A DNA stretch of 64,000 bases, from contig NZ_CP038865.1 in NCBI RefSeq assembly GCF_004792515.1, positions 642,001 to 706,000 on the forward strand, given 5' to 3'. This document shows positions 43,864 through 52,225 of the stretch, piece after piece (within the stretch, counting starts at the first letter, position 1; each line of letters begins with the position of its first letter). Below the pieces are notes generated by a model. That model worked only from the letters and a program-made list of their open reading frames with translations, did no database searches and was not told where the DNA came from. Made by a program: the position numbers and the translations under genes. Origin of the DNA: Vagococcus xieshaowenii (GTDB lineage: Bacteria; Bacillota; Bacilli; Lactobacillales; Vagococcaceae).

Positions 43864-46275
43864 ATGTTAGTATCATATAAATGGTTACAAGATTACTTAG
43901 ATTTATCAAATACAAATCCAACAGAATTAGCGGACAAAATGTCACGTACAGGGATCGAAGTAGAAGAAGTTAACATTCCTTCAGAAGGCTTAAAGAAAAT
44001 CGTGGTAGGACATGTCAAAGAACGTCGTGACCATGAAAATAGCGACCATTTATCTGTTTGCCAAGTAGATGTTGGTGAAGAAGATTATCAAATCGTTTGT
44101 GGAGCGCCTAATGTTGATGCTGGTCAAAACGTGATTGTGGCCCTACCAGGTGCACGTATTGTTGATAATATTAAAATCAAGAAAAGCAAAATGCGTGGCG
44201 AAGTGTCAATGGGGATGATTTGTTCACTAGAAGAACTAGGTTATTCAGAATCTATCGTACCAAAAGCTTACAGTGACGGTATTTATATTTTACCTGAATC
44301 TGCGGTACCTGGTGAAGAAGTCTTCCCATACTTAGCAATGGACGATGCAATCATCGAGTTATCCATTACGCCAAACCGTGCTGATGCATTAAGTATGCGT
44401 GGTGTGGCACATGAAGTGGGCGCTATTTATCGTCAACAACCTGTGTTTGAAACGGTTAAACTAGTTGAAGATATGACGGATTCAGCTGATAACTACTTAT
44501 CTGTTAAGGTTGAAGATGTTGCTGATGCTCCTAACTATCGTATGCGTATCGTAAAAGATGTAACGATTAAAGAAAGTCCAATGTGGTTACAAACGCGTTT
44601 AATGAATGCGGGCATTCGCCCACATAATAATATTGTCGATGTGACTAACTATGCATTATTATTGTATGGTCAACCACTACATGCATTTGATTACGCTAAA
44701 ATTGGGTCAAAAGAAGTCGTTGTTCGTCGTGGACATGAAGGCGAAACCTTCACAACATTAGATGGCGTTGAACGTACAGTTGGGCCAGATAATATTATGG
44801 TAACAAACGGACAAGTTTCAATGGCACTTGCTGGTGTAATGGGCGGATTAGATTCTGAAGTGACGGAAGCGACTACAACAGTTGCAATTGAAGCAGCAAG
44901 CTTTGAACCTACCGTTACACGTAAAACATCAGCTCAATTCAACTTAAGAAGTGAATCAAGTTCACGTTTTGAAAAAGGCATTAATTTAGGGACAATTGAA
45001 GAAGCACTAGCGTTTGCTGCAGCATTGATGGCTGAGTTAGGTGAAGGGACAGTTGTTTCAGGAGAGATTGTGGCGTCTGAAAAAATTCCAGCTAACCCAG
45101 TTGTAACCATTTCGTTAGCTAAAATTAACGGTTCTTTAGGAACAGACTTAACAGTTAATGGTGTTAATGACATAATGGCAGCGTTAGGTTTTGCTTATGA
45201 AGTGAATGACGAAACGTATGCTATCACGATTCCATCTCGTCGTTGGGATATCACGATTGAAGAAGATATAGTAGAAGAAGTGGCACGTATTTATGGTTAT
45301 GATAATTTACCGTCAACTTTACCAAGTGGTGAAAGCCTACCAGGTGCTTTAACGATTAACCAACGTCGTGTTCGTCGTTTGCGTGATGTATTAGAAGGCT
45401 CTGGGTTATCAGAAGCTATTAGCTATGCATTAGTTACACAAGCACAAGCACAAGAATTTGTTCAAGATCAAGCAGAGACAGTTAAACTACAGTCACCAAT
45501 GAGTGAAGATCATGCTGTTATGCGTCGTAGTTTAATTAGTGGCTTATTGACCGACGTGGCCTATAATGTTGCTCGTAAAAACTTGAACGTGGCTCTTTAT
45601 GAAGTGGGTAATGTCTTCAAATACGTAGCAGATGAAAAATTACCACAACAAGATAGTTATTTAGCCATGGCCATGAGTGGTTTATGGTCTGAAAAATCTT
45701 GGAATTCTACTAATCAATTAGTTGATTTTTATTTACTTAAAGGCATTGTTGAAAAAGCATTAGAAACAATTGGCGCAACAGCAATTCGTTTTGTACCAAC
45801 ACAAGCCATTAAAGAGATGCATCCAGGGCGTACAGCAGAGATTGTTGTTGGAGAAACTGCTATTGGTTTTGTAGGACAAGTCCATCCATCAACAGCAAAA
45901 GCTTATGATATACGTGAAACATATGTCTGTGAATTAAACTTAGACAAATTATTTAGTTTAGAGTTGGCTGGAGAAACATACCGTGAAGTTGGTAAATATC
46001 CTTCAGTTTCTCGTGATATTGCCTTACTTGTAAATAAATCTGTTACAAGTCAAGAATTAGTCGATGTTATTCAAGCTAATGGTGGTAAATATCTAACCAA
46101 TGTTGCCTTATTCGATGTGTTTGAAGGGGAAAAATTAGGTCAAGATAAAAAATCAATGGCGTATTCATTAACGTTTGAAAATTCAGAAGCGACGCTTGTA
46201 GATGAAGAAATTACTGCCGTAATGGACAAAATAACTAGTCAGTTAACAGAAACATTACACGCTGAAATTCGATAA
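43864..46275 (+). CDS. pheT: Phenylalanyl-tRNA synthetase beta subunit
   Basis: Beta subunit carrying tRNA-binding and editing functions. The 803 residues run through an OB-fold tRNA-binding domain (about 40-150; [24 protein letters not shown]), B3/B4 editing domain (about 210-390; [19 protein letters not shown]), B5 domain (about 405-475) and a C-terminal anticodon-binding FDX domain ([12 protein letters not shown]...). The start codon directly abuts the pheS stop (zero spacing), with AAGGAG inside pheS, consistent with equimolar synthesis. Confidence 0.97.
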   Translation: MLVSYKWLQDYLDLSNTNPTELADKMSRTGIEVEEVNIPSEGLKKIVVGHVKERRDHENSDHLSVCQVDVGEEDYQIVCGAPNVDAGQNVIVALPGARIVDNIKIKKSKMRGEVSMGMICSLEELGYSESIVPKAYSDGIYILPESAVPGEEVFPYLAMDDAIIELSITPNRADALSMRGVAHEVGAIYRQQPVFETVKLVEDMTDSADNYLSVKVEDVADAPNYRMRIVKDVTIKESPMWLQTRLMNAGIRPHNNIVDVTNYALLLYGQPLHAFDYAKIGSKEVVVRRGHEGETFTTLDGVERTVGPDNIMVTNGQVSMALAGVMGGLDSEVTEATTTVAIEAASFEPTVTRKTSAQFNLRSESSSRFEKGINLGTIEEALAFAAALMAELGEGTVVSGEIVASEKIPANPVVTISLAKINGSLGTDLTVNGVNDIMAALGFAYEVNDETYAITIPSRRWDITIEEDIVEEVARIYGYDNLPSTLPSGESLPGALTINQRRVRRLRDVLEGSGLSEAISYALVTQAQAQEFVQDQAETVKLQSPMSEDHAVMRRSLISGLLTDVAYNVARKNLNVALYEVGNVFKYVADEKLPQQDSYLAMAMSGLWSEKSWNSTNQLVDFYLLKGIVEKALETIGATAIRFVPTQAIKEMHPGRTAEIVVGETAIGFVGQVHPSTAKAYDIRETYVCELNLDKLFSLELAGETYREVGKYPSVSRDIALLVNKSVTSQELVDVIQANGGKYLTNVALFDVFEGEKLGQDKKSMAYSLTFENSEATLVDEEITAVMDKITSQLTETLHAEIR

Positions 46276-46283
46276 ATTAGTTT

Positions 46284-46323
46284 AAAAAGGATGACAACTG
46301 TTTGGCAGAGGTCATCCTTTTCA
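46284..46323 (+). terminator. Terminator after pheT
   Basis: AAAAGGATGAC ... GTCATCCTTTT with a 15-nt loop. Confidence 0.8.
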
Positions 46324-46438
46324 AACGTTATAATTGTGTGAAATCTTCAGAATATTTTACCTTTTTAAGGAAAACTAGTATATTAAGATAGTAATCAAAT
46401 TATTGGTGGCTGATAAAGCCAAAAGGAGAGTTTTGTTA

Positions 46439-47629
46439 GTGGAACGTACAGTTGGAACTATAACTAGAGGGTTACGTTGTCCAATCATTAAAGCAGGCGA
46501 TAATATTGAACAAATCGTCGTGGATAGCGTGCTAAATGCATCAAAAGCAGAAGGGTTCTCAATCGGTAAACGTGATATTGTCGCGATTACAGAATCGATT
46601 GTTGCTCGTGCGCAAAGTAATTATGCGACAATCGACCAAATTGGTAAGGACATTGAAAGTAAATTTGGAGATGAAACAATCGGTGTTATTTTCCCAATCT
46701 TAAGTCGTAATCGTTTTTCAAACTGTTTAAGAGGAATTGCTAGAGGGGCGAAAAAAGTTGTTATTATGTTAAGTTACCCTTCTGATGAGGTAGGAAATCA
46801 TTTGATTTCATTAGATATGCTAGATGAAAAAGGGGTTAACCCATGGACAGATGAATTAACTGAAAGTCAATTCCGTGAATTATTTGGCTATAACAAACAT
46901 ACATTTACAGGCGTAGATTATATAGAATATTATAAAGAGTTAGTAAAAGCTGAAGGTGCAGAGTGTGAGGTTATCTTCTCACAAAAGCCGAAAACGATTT
47001 TGAAATACACAGATTATATTTTAACGTGCGATATTCATACTCGTTACCGTACAAAACGTCTATTAGAACAAAACGGAGCGAAAAAAGTTTATACCTTAGA
47101 TGATATTTTATCAGAATCAGTGGATGGTAGTGGCTACAACGAACAATACGGACTATTAGGCTCTAATAAATCAACTGAAGATGCAGTGAAGCTGTTCCCA
47201 CGTGAATGTCAACCAGTCGTTGATAACATTCAAGCATTAATGAAAGAAGCTACTGGTCAAGATATTGAAGTCATGATTTATGGGGATGGCGCATTTAAAG
47301 ACCCAGTTGGAAAAATTTGGGAATTAGCCGATCCAGTTGTTTCACCAGCTTATACAGCCGGATTAGAGGGGACACCGAACGAGGTGAAACTGAAATATTT
47401 AGCTGATAATAACTTTTCAGATCTTACAGGTGAAGCTTTAGAGGAAGCCATTAAACAACATATTAATGAAAAAGATGATGATTTAGTCGGGGCGATGGAA
47501 GCACAAGGAACAACCCCACGTCGTTTAACTGACTTAATCGGTTCATTAGCTGACTTAACATCGGGTAGTGGTGACAAAGGAACACCAATTGTCTTTATTC
47601 AAGGATATTTTGATAACTTTACGAAATAA
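46439..47629 (+). CDS. CofE-like (coenzyme F420-0:L-glutamate ligase domain) protein
   Basis: About 396 residues with a CofE/FbiB-type domain: ERTVGTITRGLRCPIIKAGD at the start, GKRDIVAITESIVARAQSNYATIDQI, and the acidic DIHTRYR and GDGAFKDPVGKIWELADP segments. CofE proteins join glutamate to a phosphoryl-deazaflavin, but Lactobacillales are not known to make F420, so the real substrate is unknown; a related glutamate- or amino-acid-ligase step is possible. The GTG at 46439 lies 10 nt after AGGAG; longer starts at 46403 or 46433 are possible. Monocistronic with its own terminator. Confidence 0.8.
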   Translation: MERTVGTITRGLRCPIIKAGDNIEQIVVDSVLNASKAEGFSIGKRDIVAITESIVARAQSNYATIDQIGKDIESKFGDETIGVIFPILSRNRFSNCLRGIARGAKKVVIMLSYPSDEVGNHLISLDMLDEKGVNPWTDELTESQFRELFGYNKHTFTGVDYIEYYKELVKAEGAECEVIFSQKPKTILKYTDYILTCDIHTRYRTKRLLEQNGAKKVYTLDDILSESVDGSGYNEQYGLLGSNKSTEDAVKLFPRECQPVVDNIQALMKEATGQDIEVMIYGDGAFKDPVGKIWELADPVVSPAYTAGLEGTPNEVKLKYLADNNFSDLTGEALEEAIKQHINEKDDDLVGAMEAQGTTPRRLTDLIGSLADLTSGSGDKGTPIVFIQGYFDNFTK

Positions 47630-47640
47630 AATTATGTTTG

Positions 47641-47683
47641 AAAAAAAGTGTCTTAACTAAATTTAGTTAAGGCACTTTTTTGC
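47641..47683 (+). terminator. Terminator after the cofE-like gene
   Basis: AAAAAAAGTGTCTTAACTAA / TTAGTTAAGGCACTTTTTT, an almost perfect 18-bp stem. Confidence 0.9.
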
Positions 47684-47755
47684 TTATGAATCACTTGCAT
47701 GTTTGCCTAAAAAAGTAGACAATAGAAGATATTATGAGTGAAATGGGTGAAGGAA

Positions 47756-48574
47756 ATGGCAACGAGAGCCATAGGGTTTATTGATTCTGGTGTAGGTGGA
47801 TTAACGGTAGTAAGAGAAGCCTTAAAACAGTTACCAAATGAAACAATCATGTATTTAGGTGACACTGCCCGTTGTCCTTATGGTCCACGACCAGCCGAGC
47901 AAGTCGTTCAGTTTACATGGGAAATGGCCAATTTTTTAGTAGAAAAAAATATTAAGATGTTGGTGATAGCTTGTAACACCGCAACAGCAGTGGCGCTAGA
48001 TGAAATTAAAGCAGCACTTGATATCCCAGTTGTTGGGGTTATCTTGCCAGGGACAAGAGCGAGTTTAAAACAAACAAAAAATAATCGTATTGGAATGATT
48101 GCTACACTTGGAACAGTTAAAAGTCATTCCTATTTAAAGGCGATTCATAATAAATCACCAAAAACAGAAGTGGTTGAATTAGCTTGTCCTAGATTTGTTC
48201 CATTAGTTGAGAGTAAAAGTTATCAAACACCGTTAGCAAAGAAAGTCGTAGCCGAAACGTTACAACCGCTAATGAACCAAAAAATCGATACCTTAATTCT
48301 TGGATGTACGCACTATCCATTATTACGTCCGATTATTCAAAATGTTATCGGGCATGATGTGACGCTGGTTGATTCAGGAGCTGAAACGATTAGCGATGTT
48401 AGTATGCTATTAGATTACTTTGACATTGTCGCACCGGTAACAAACGATACACCACAACATGAATTTTATACAACAGCTTCCACCAAAATGTTTGAAGAAA
48501 TCGCCAGGGACTGGCTACCGTTAACTGATATACACGTGCAAAAAATTAGTTTAGGTGAAGAAAAGAGGAATTAA
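47756..48574 (+). CDS. murI: Glutamate racemase
   Basis: Cofactor-independent racemase supplying D-glutamate for peptidoglycan. The 272 residues contain both catalytic cysteines, in [15 protein letters not shown] and [13 protein letters not shown], and the N-terminal [21 protein letters not shown] and [13 protein letters not shown] motifs. The start is taken as the ATG at 47756 by comparison with family N-termini; in-frame GTG codons at 47738 and 47747 are alternatives. It is followed one base later by rph, the arrangement also seen in Bacillus (racE, rph, ysnA, ysnB). Confidence 0.95.
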   Translation: MATRAIGFIDSGVGGLTVVREALKQLPNETIMYLGDTARCPYGPRPAEQVVQFTWEMANFLVEKNIKMLVIACNTATAVALDEIKAALDIPVVGVILPGTRASLKQTKNNRIGMIATLGTVKSHSYLKAIHNKSPKTEVVELACPRFVPLVESKSYQTPLAKKVVAETLQPLMNQKIDTLILGCTHYPLLRPIIQNVIGHDVTLVDSGAETISDVSMLLDYFDIVAPVTNDTPQHEFYTTASTKMFEEIARDWLPLTDIHVQKISLGEEKRN

Positions 48575-48575
48575 T

Positions 48576-49925
48576 GTGAGACATGATGGACGTCAAGAAA
48601 ATCAATTAAGAGAAGTGACCATAGAAACAGAAGTATTAAAACATGCTGAAGGTTCAGTGATGATTACGTTTGGAGAAACAAAAGTATTATGTGCAGCAAC
48701 CGTTGAGGAGTCAGTACCACCGTTCTTAAGAGGTTCGGGTAAAGGATGGGTAACAGCTGAGTATAGCATGTTGCCACGTGCAACTAATACGCGTAATCGC
48801 CGAGAGAGCGCAAAAGGAAAATTAACCGGACGAACAATGGAAATCCAACGCTTAATCGGTCGTGCCTTAAGAGCTGTGGTTGACTTAGATAAATTAGGTG
48901 AAAAATCAATCATTGTTGACTGTGATGTGATTCAAGCAGATGGTGGCACACGTACAGCTAGTATAACAGGGGCATTTGTTGCTTTATCTATTGCCATTCA
49001 AAAAGAAATGGCTAAAGGAACGTTATTAGATAATCCAATCAAAGAACATCTTGCGGCCATTAGTGTCGGTATTTTACCAACGGGAGAAGCGGTACTAGAT
49101 TTAGATTATGAGGAAGATTCTGCAGCAGCTGTCGATATGAATCTTGTCATGACCGAAGCAGGAGAATTTGTTGAAATTCAAGGAACTGGAGAAGAACATA
49201 CATATACACGCGTTCAACTTTTAGAAATGCTAGATCTTGGTGATTTAGGAATTCGTGAGTTAATTCGTCTTCAAAAAGAAGCCCTTGAAGCTTTAGTGTT
49301 CCCAGCTTATGAAACAGTTTCTGCTAAAGAAATTGTGATTGCTACTAACAATCCAGGAAAAGCAAAAGAATTTGAAGCAATTTTTGGTGCGAAAGGTTAT
49401 ACGGTTAAAACCTTACGAGACTTTCCTGAAATACCAGAAGTCGCTGAAACAGGTAAGACGTTTGCAGAAAATGCTGCTTTAAAAGCAGAAACAATTGCAG
49501 AACGTTTGAATTGCCTTGTATTAGCAGATGACTCCGGTTTAATGGTAGATGCTTTAAACGGTCAACCAGGTGTTTATTCTGCTCGCTTTGCAGGGAATGA
49601 TCATAACGACGCAGCTAATAATGCTAAATTATTGCATGAATTAACAGGAGTTCCAATGGAGGATCGTACAGCTAAGTTCCATTGTACGTTGGCACTTGCA
49701 GCACCAGGAAAAGAGACACTATTCGTAGAAGGTGAAGTACCAGGTCGTATTTTAAGTATTCCGCGCGGGGATAATGGTTTTGGATATGATCCATTATTTT
49801 ATGTGGAAGAGTTAGAACAATCAATGGCGGAGTTAACAGCAGATGAAAAAAATAAAATTAGTCACCGATCAGTTGCAATCAAACGTTTATCAGCTGTTTG
49901 GGAAGAATGGCAAGAGGGTAAGTAG
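48576..49925 (+). CDS. Fused RNase PH and RdgB/HAM1 non-canonical purine NTP pyrophosphatase
   Basis: A 449-residue two-domain protein. Residues 1-245 are RNase PH, a phosphate-dependent 3'-5' exonuclease that trims tRNA ends ([57 protein letters not shown]). Residues about 248-449 are RdgB/HAM1, which hydrolyses ITP, dITP and XTP ([52 protein letters not shown]). In Bacillus these are adjacent separate genes, rph and ysnA; here they are one frame with no internal stop. The GTG at 48576 has AGAGGA 7 nt upstream. Confidence 0.95.
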   Translation: MRHDGRQENQLREVTIETEVLKHAEGSVMITFGETKVLCAATVEESVPPFLRGSGKGWVTAEYSMLPRATNTRNRRESAKGKLTGRTMEIQRLIGRALRAVVDLDKLGEKSIIVDCDVIQADGGTRTASITGAFVALSIAIQKEMAKGTLLDNPIKEHLAAISVGILPTGEAVLDLDYEEDSAAAVDMNLVMTEAGEFVEIQGTGEEHTYTRVQLLEMLDLGDLGIRELIRLQKEALEALVFPAYETVSAKEIVIATNNPGKAKEFEAIFGAKGYTVKTLRDFPEIPEVAETGKTFAENAALKAETIAERLNCLVLADDSGLMVDALNGQPGVYSARFAGNDHNDAANNAKLLHELTGVPMEDRTAKFHCTLALAAPGKETLFVEGEVPGRILSIPRGDNGFGYDPLFYVEELEQSMAELTADEKNKISHRSVAIKRLSAVWEEWQEGK

Positions 49926-49926
49926 T

Positions 49927-50442
49927 ATGAAATATTTAGTTGTCAGTGATAATCACGGTGAGCGAGATATTTTGGTTGAATTAGCCGATAAGTATCGTCA
50001 GCAAGTAGATATAATGTTTCATTGTGGTGATTCAGAATTATTGCCGACTGATTCGTTATGGCAAGATTTTATTGTGGTAACAGGTAATTGTGATTATGAT
50101 CATCGTTACAAAAAGTTTCAAGAAGTAAGCGTAGGTGAGGACACTATCTATATGACACATGGTCATTTATCAGCTGTTCGCTTGGACTTACAAAGTTTAT
50201 TTTATGAAGCAAAGGAAAAACAAGCCAATATCGCGTTATACGGCCATACACACGTCTTACATAGCGAGATGGTAGAAGATATGCTAATTGTTAATCCTGG
50301 CAGTATCAGCCAACCACGCTATCCATATCGCGTTAAAACGTATGCGATAATCAATAGTACACCAGAACAATATTCTGTGGACTATTATAATGAAAAGCAC
50401 CAATTGATGAAAGAATTATCAACAGTATTTTCAAGGAAATAA
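49927..50442 (+). CDS. Metallophosphoesterase, YfcE/MJ0936 (YsnB) family
   Basis: A 171-residue calcineurin-like phosphodiesterase with all metal-binding motifs in order: VSDNHGE (D-x-H), HCGDSE, VTGNCD, MTHGH and YGHTH. It probably acts on phosphodiesters in the cytoplasm; the natural substrate is unknown. GAGGGTAAG is its ribosome binding site, and the ATG at 49927 follows the rph/rdgB stop by one base. The longer open frame beginning at 49843 lies inside the upstream gene and is rejected. Confidence 0.92.
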   Translation: MKYLVVSDNHGERDILVELADKYRQQVDIMFHCGDSELLPTDSLWQDFIVVTGNCDYDHRYKKFQEVSVGEDTIYMTHGHLSAVRLDLQSLFYEAKEKQANIALYGHTHVLHSEMVEDMLIVNPGSISQPRYPYRVKTYAIINSTPEQYSVDYYNEKHQLMKELSTVFSRK

Positions 50443-50490
50443 TAAAAAAATATTAAGCTCTTAAAAATCGATGGTTTCTTATTAGGGCCA

Positions 50491-50499
50491 TGGTATAAT
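50491..50499 (+). promoter_or_regulatory. Extended -10 promoter of the CBS-domain gene
   Basis: TGG-TATAAT, 31 bp before the start codon. Confidence 0.6.
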
Positions 50500-50529
50500 A
50501 ATGAGGTAGGAAAAAGGAGGCCAGCTTGT

Positions 50530-51021
50530 ATGATTATAAGCGAATTAAAAGAAATACTATTAGAAAAAAAAGAACACTTCTTAATCGAAAGTGAGCGAGT
50601 GGCTTCAGTTTTAGATACTCATCCATTAAGCCATGCGTTCTTGATCTTAACGAAAGTAAAGTATGCCAAAATTCCTGTATTGAACAAACATGACGAATTA
50701 GTTGGATTTATTGGACTACCAGATATTGTCAACAACATGCTGTCAAATGAGGGTGTTGATTTTAATAATTTAGATGGAAAAATTGTGTCTGATGTGATGG
50801 ATAATAATGTTAGAAGTATTTCAAGTATTGAAGATGTAGAGATGCTTTTACACTTAGCTGTTGACCATTCGTTTATTCCGGTGAGAGATGAACAAAATCG
50901 TTTTTTAGGTATTGTAACAAGACGAGAATTATTTAAAGCTATTAACCATTTACTCCATACATTAGATGATGAATATGTCCTAACATCAAAAGAACATATC
51001 TATAAACTAGTAGCAGAGTAA
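50530..51021 (+). CDS. CBS-pair protein, DarB/CbpB-like
   Basis: A 163-residue cytoplasmic protein consisting of two CBS motifs (residues about 15-75 and 85-150; VASVLDTHPLSHAFLILTKVKYAKIPVLN and VSDVMDNNVRSISSIEDVEMLLHLAVDHSFIPVRDEQNRFLGIVTRRE, quoted by their ends). Size and sequence fit DarB (YkuL) of Bacillus and CbpB of Listeria, which bind c-di-AMP and, when unbound, stimulate the stringent-response enzyme Rel and pyruvate carboxylase. Pyruvate carboxylase and a KtrA-type protein, another c-di-AMP target, are also in this window. AAAGGAGG precedes the ATG. Confidence 0.8.
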   Translation: MIISELKEILLEKKEHFLIESERVASVLDTHPLSHAFLILTKVKYAKIPVLNKHDELVGFIGLPDIVNNMLSNEGVDFNNLDGKIVSDVMDNNVRSISSIEDVEMLLHLAVDHSFIPVRDEQNRFLGIVTRRELFKAINHLLHTLDDEYVLTSKEHIYKLVAE

Positions 51022-51025
51022 TTAA

Positions 51026-51075
51026 ATAACTAGCAAAAAAGGTGCAATAATATCGCACCTTTTTTGCTAGTTATT
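51026..51075. terminator. Bidirectional terminator
   Basis: AACTAGCAAAAAAGGTGC / GCACCTTTTTTGCTAGTT with loop AATAATATC. It contains the stop codon of the convergent sdpI-like gene in its right arm. Confidence 0.95.
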
Positions 51076-51735
51076 TTGTTTTGTCTTTTTGTAATAACAA
51101 TAAGAATAGTAAAAAGGATAAAGAATCATCACGAGTAGCGTTAAGACTTCAATGAAAACTAACCATAATATATGATGTTGTAAGATAAACATTAGTAAGC
51201 CACAAATGGTTATAACGATACCCCCTATGACCATAGCAATACCAGCTATACGATTGGTATGGTACCAATTGTTTTCATCATCTAACGTCCAACGAGTACG
51301 CATTCCGTAAGAGTAATTCATTTTATTTTTTGGTAAAAAGTTTCCTAAAACGGTAAACACAATCCCTAAGAAGGTGATGATGATAGCACCTATATTTAAT
51401 GGATAGTTGAGAGCTACTGCATAGGTGACAAATGATAATAACCAAGACATGATAGGGATTATCCAAAGAACAGCTTGCATAGGTTTTGTTGAGATGTTCT
51501 TTTGTTTAGGATCCATTTTCGTAGCAACAAGTGCGATTAATTGAATCAAAACTAGTAACAAGGGAAGTCCAAATACAGCAAAAGGCTTACTAGACCAACC
51601 ATCAGCTTCATTGTATATATTAAAGTGTGTCGCAATTTTATCAGGTAATTGATCCCACATGCATATGCCCACCAACATTGGGGCTAACGTCAGGATAATC
51701 GTAATAATAATTAGTTTTTTATGTTGTTTCCACAT
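51067..51735 (-). CDS. SdpI-like membrane protein (DUF1648)
   Basis: A 222-residue protein with six predicted transmembrane segments and the SdpI/DUF1648 pattern: LPDKIATHFNIYNEADGWSSK (quoted in part) after the first helix, NLPLNIG, NKMNYSYGMRTRWTLDDENNWYHTNRIAG. In B. subtilis SdpI is both immunity protein against the SDP toxin and a sensor that sequesters the repressor SdpR. No toxin gene is present here, so this is probably an immunity or envelope-stress protein. GGAGG lies 8 nt before the ATG at 51735. It follows the ArsR gene by 2 bp. Confidence 0.87.
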   Translation of the reverse strand: MWKQHKKLIIITIILTLAPMLVGICMWDQLPDKIATHFNIYNEADGWSSKPFAVFGLPLLLVLIQLIALVATKMDPKQKNISTKPMQAVLWIIPIMSWLLSFVTYAVALNYPLNIGAIIITFLGIVFTVLGNFLPKNKMNYSYGMRTRWTLDDENNWYHTNRIAGIAMVIGGIVITICGLLMFILQHHILWLVFIEVLTLLVMILYPFYYSYCYYKKTKQNN

Positions 51736-51737
51736 AC

Positions 51738-52001
51738 TTATTCCTCCTTTAAATTTGTCATCCAAAGCATGACTTCCTCTAGAACTGAGGCATTTAGTTC
51801 ATAGTAAATAAATTTACCTTCGCGATGATCACGTATGAGTTCAGCTTCTTTTAAAATGGAAAGATGACGAGAGACTGCTGCCATGGAGATGTTGAAATTT
51901 TCACTTATTTCACCAGCGCTTAATCGATGGCGTTTTAATAAATTAAGGATTTCTCTTCGAGTTGGATCGGCTAAAGCTTTTAACGTTACCTGTAAGCTCA
52001 T
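51738..52001 (-). CDS. ArsR/SdpR-type winged-helix repressor
   Basis: An 87-residue ArsR-family regulator: LKALADPTRREILNLLKRHRLSAGEISENFNISMAAVSRHLSILKEAELIRDHREGKFIYYELN (ends quoted). It has no metal-binding CxC motif and is closest in type to SdpR/YdeT. It probably represses its own operon with the sdpI-like gene; an inverted repeat lies just downstream of its promoter. AAGGAGG precedes the ATG at 52001; nine upstream codons in the open frame overlap that site. Confidence 0.88.
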   Translation of the reverse strand: MSLQVTLKALADPTRREILNLLKRHRLSAGEISENFNISMAAVSRHLSILKEAELIRDHREGKFIYYELNASVLEEVMLWMTNLKEE

Positions 52002-52026
52002 AGTAATAATACCTCCTTCATTTAAC

Positions 52027-52046
52027 ATTTAACTTAATTGTTAAAT
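52027..52046. promoter_or_regulatory. Inverted repeat, candidate operator of the sdpR-like operon
   Basis: ATTTAAC, 6-bp spacer, GTTAAAT: a perfect 7-bp inverted repeat between the -10 region (52049-52054) and the start codon, the expected place for an ArsR-type autorepressor. Confidence 0.5.
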
Positions 52047-52048
52047 AT

Positions 52049-52077
52049 AGTTTAGTTTAATCATGAACCATTGTCAA
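52049..52077 (-). promoter_or_regulatory. Promoter of the sdpR/sdpI-like operon
   Basis: On the minus strand a perfect TTGACA, 17 bp, then TAAACT. Confidence 0.6.
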
Positions 52078-52130
52078 GAAATAATAACGGATAAAAAACA
52101 ACTCAACAGTTAGATGGAGAAATAAATCCA

Positions 52131-52145
52131 TCTTAGGACCTATGA
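52131..52145. promoter_or_regulatory. Near-palindrome upstream of liaX, candidate LiaR site
   Basis: TCTTAGG-A-CCTATGA: 12 of 14 paired positions are self-complementary. Its centre is about 39 bp before the likely liaX transcription start, which follows an extended -10 (TGT-GATAAT, 52162-52170). It shares the TCT..AGG / TCTTAG half-sites with the palindrome upstream of liaF. Confidence 0.45.
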
Positions 52146-52225
52146 CTTTTCCTCGGAAAATTGTGATAATAGTGACGTAGGGTAGTTAGTGTTAGTAGAG
52201 TTAGCTATAAGGAGGCTATTTAATT

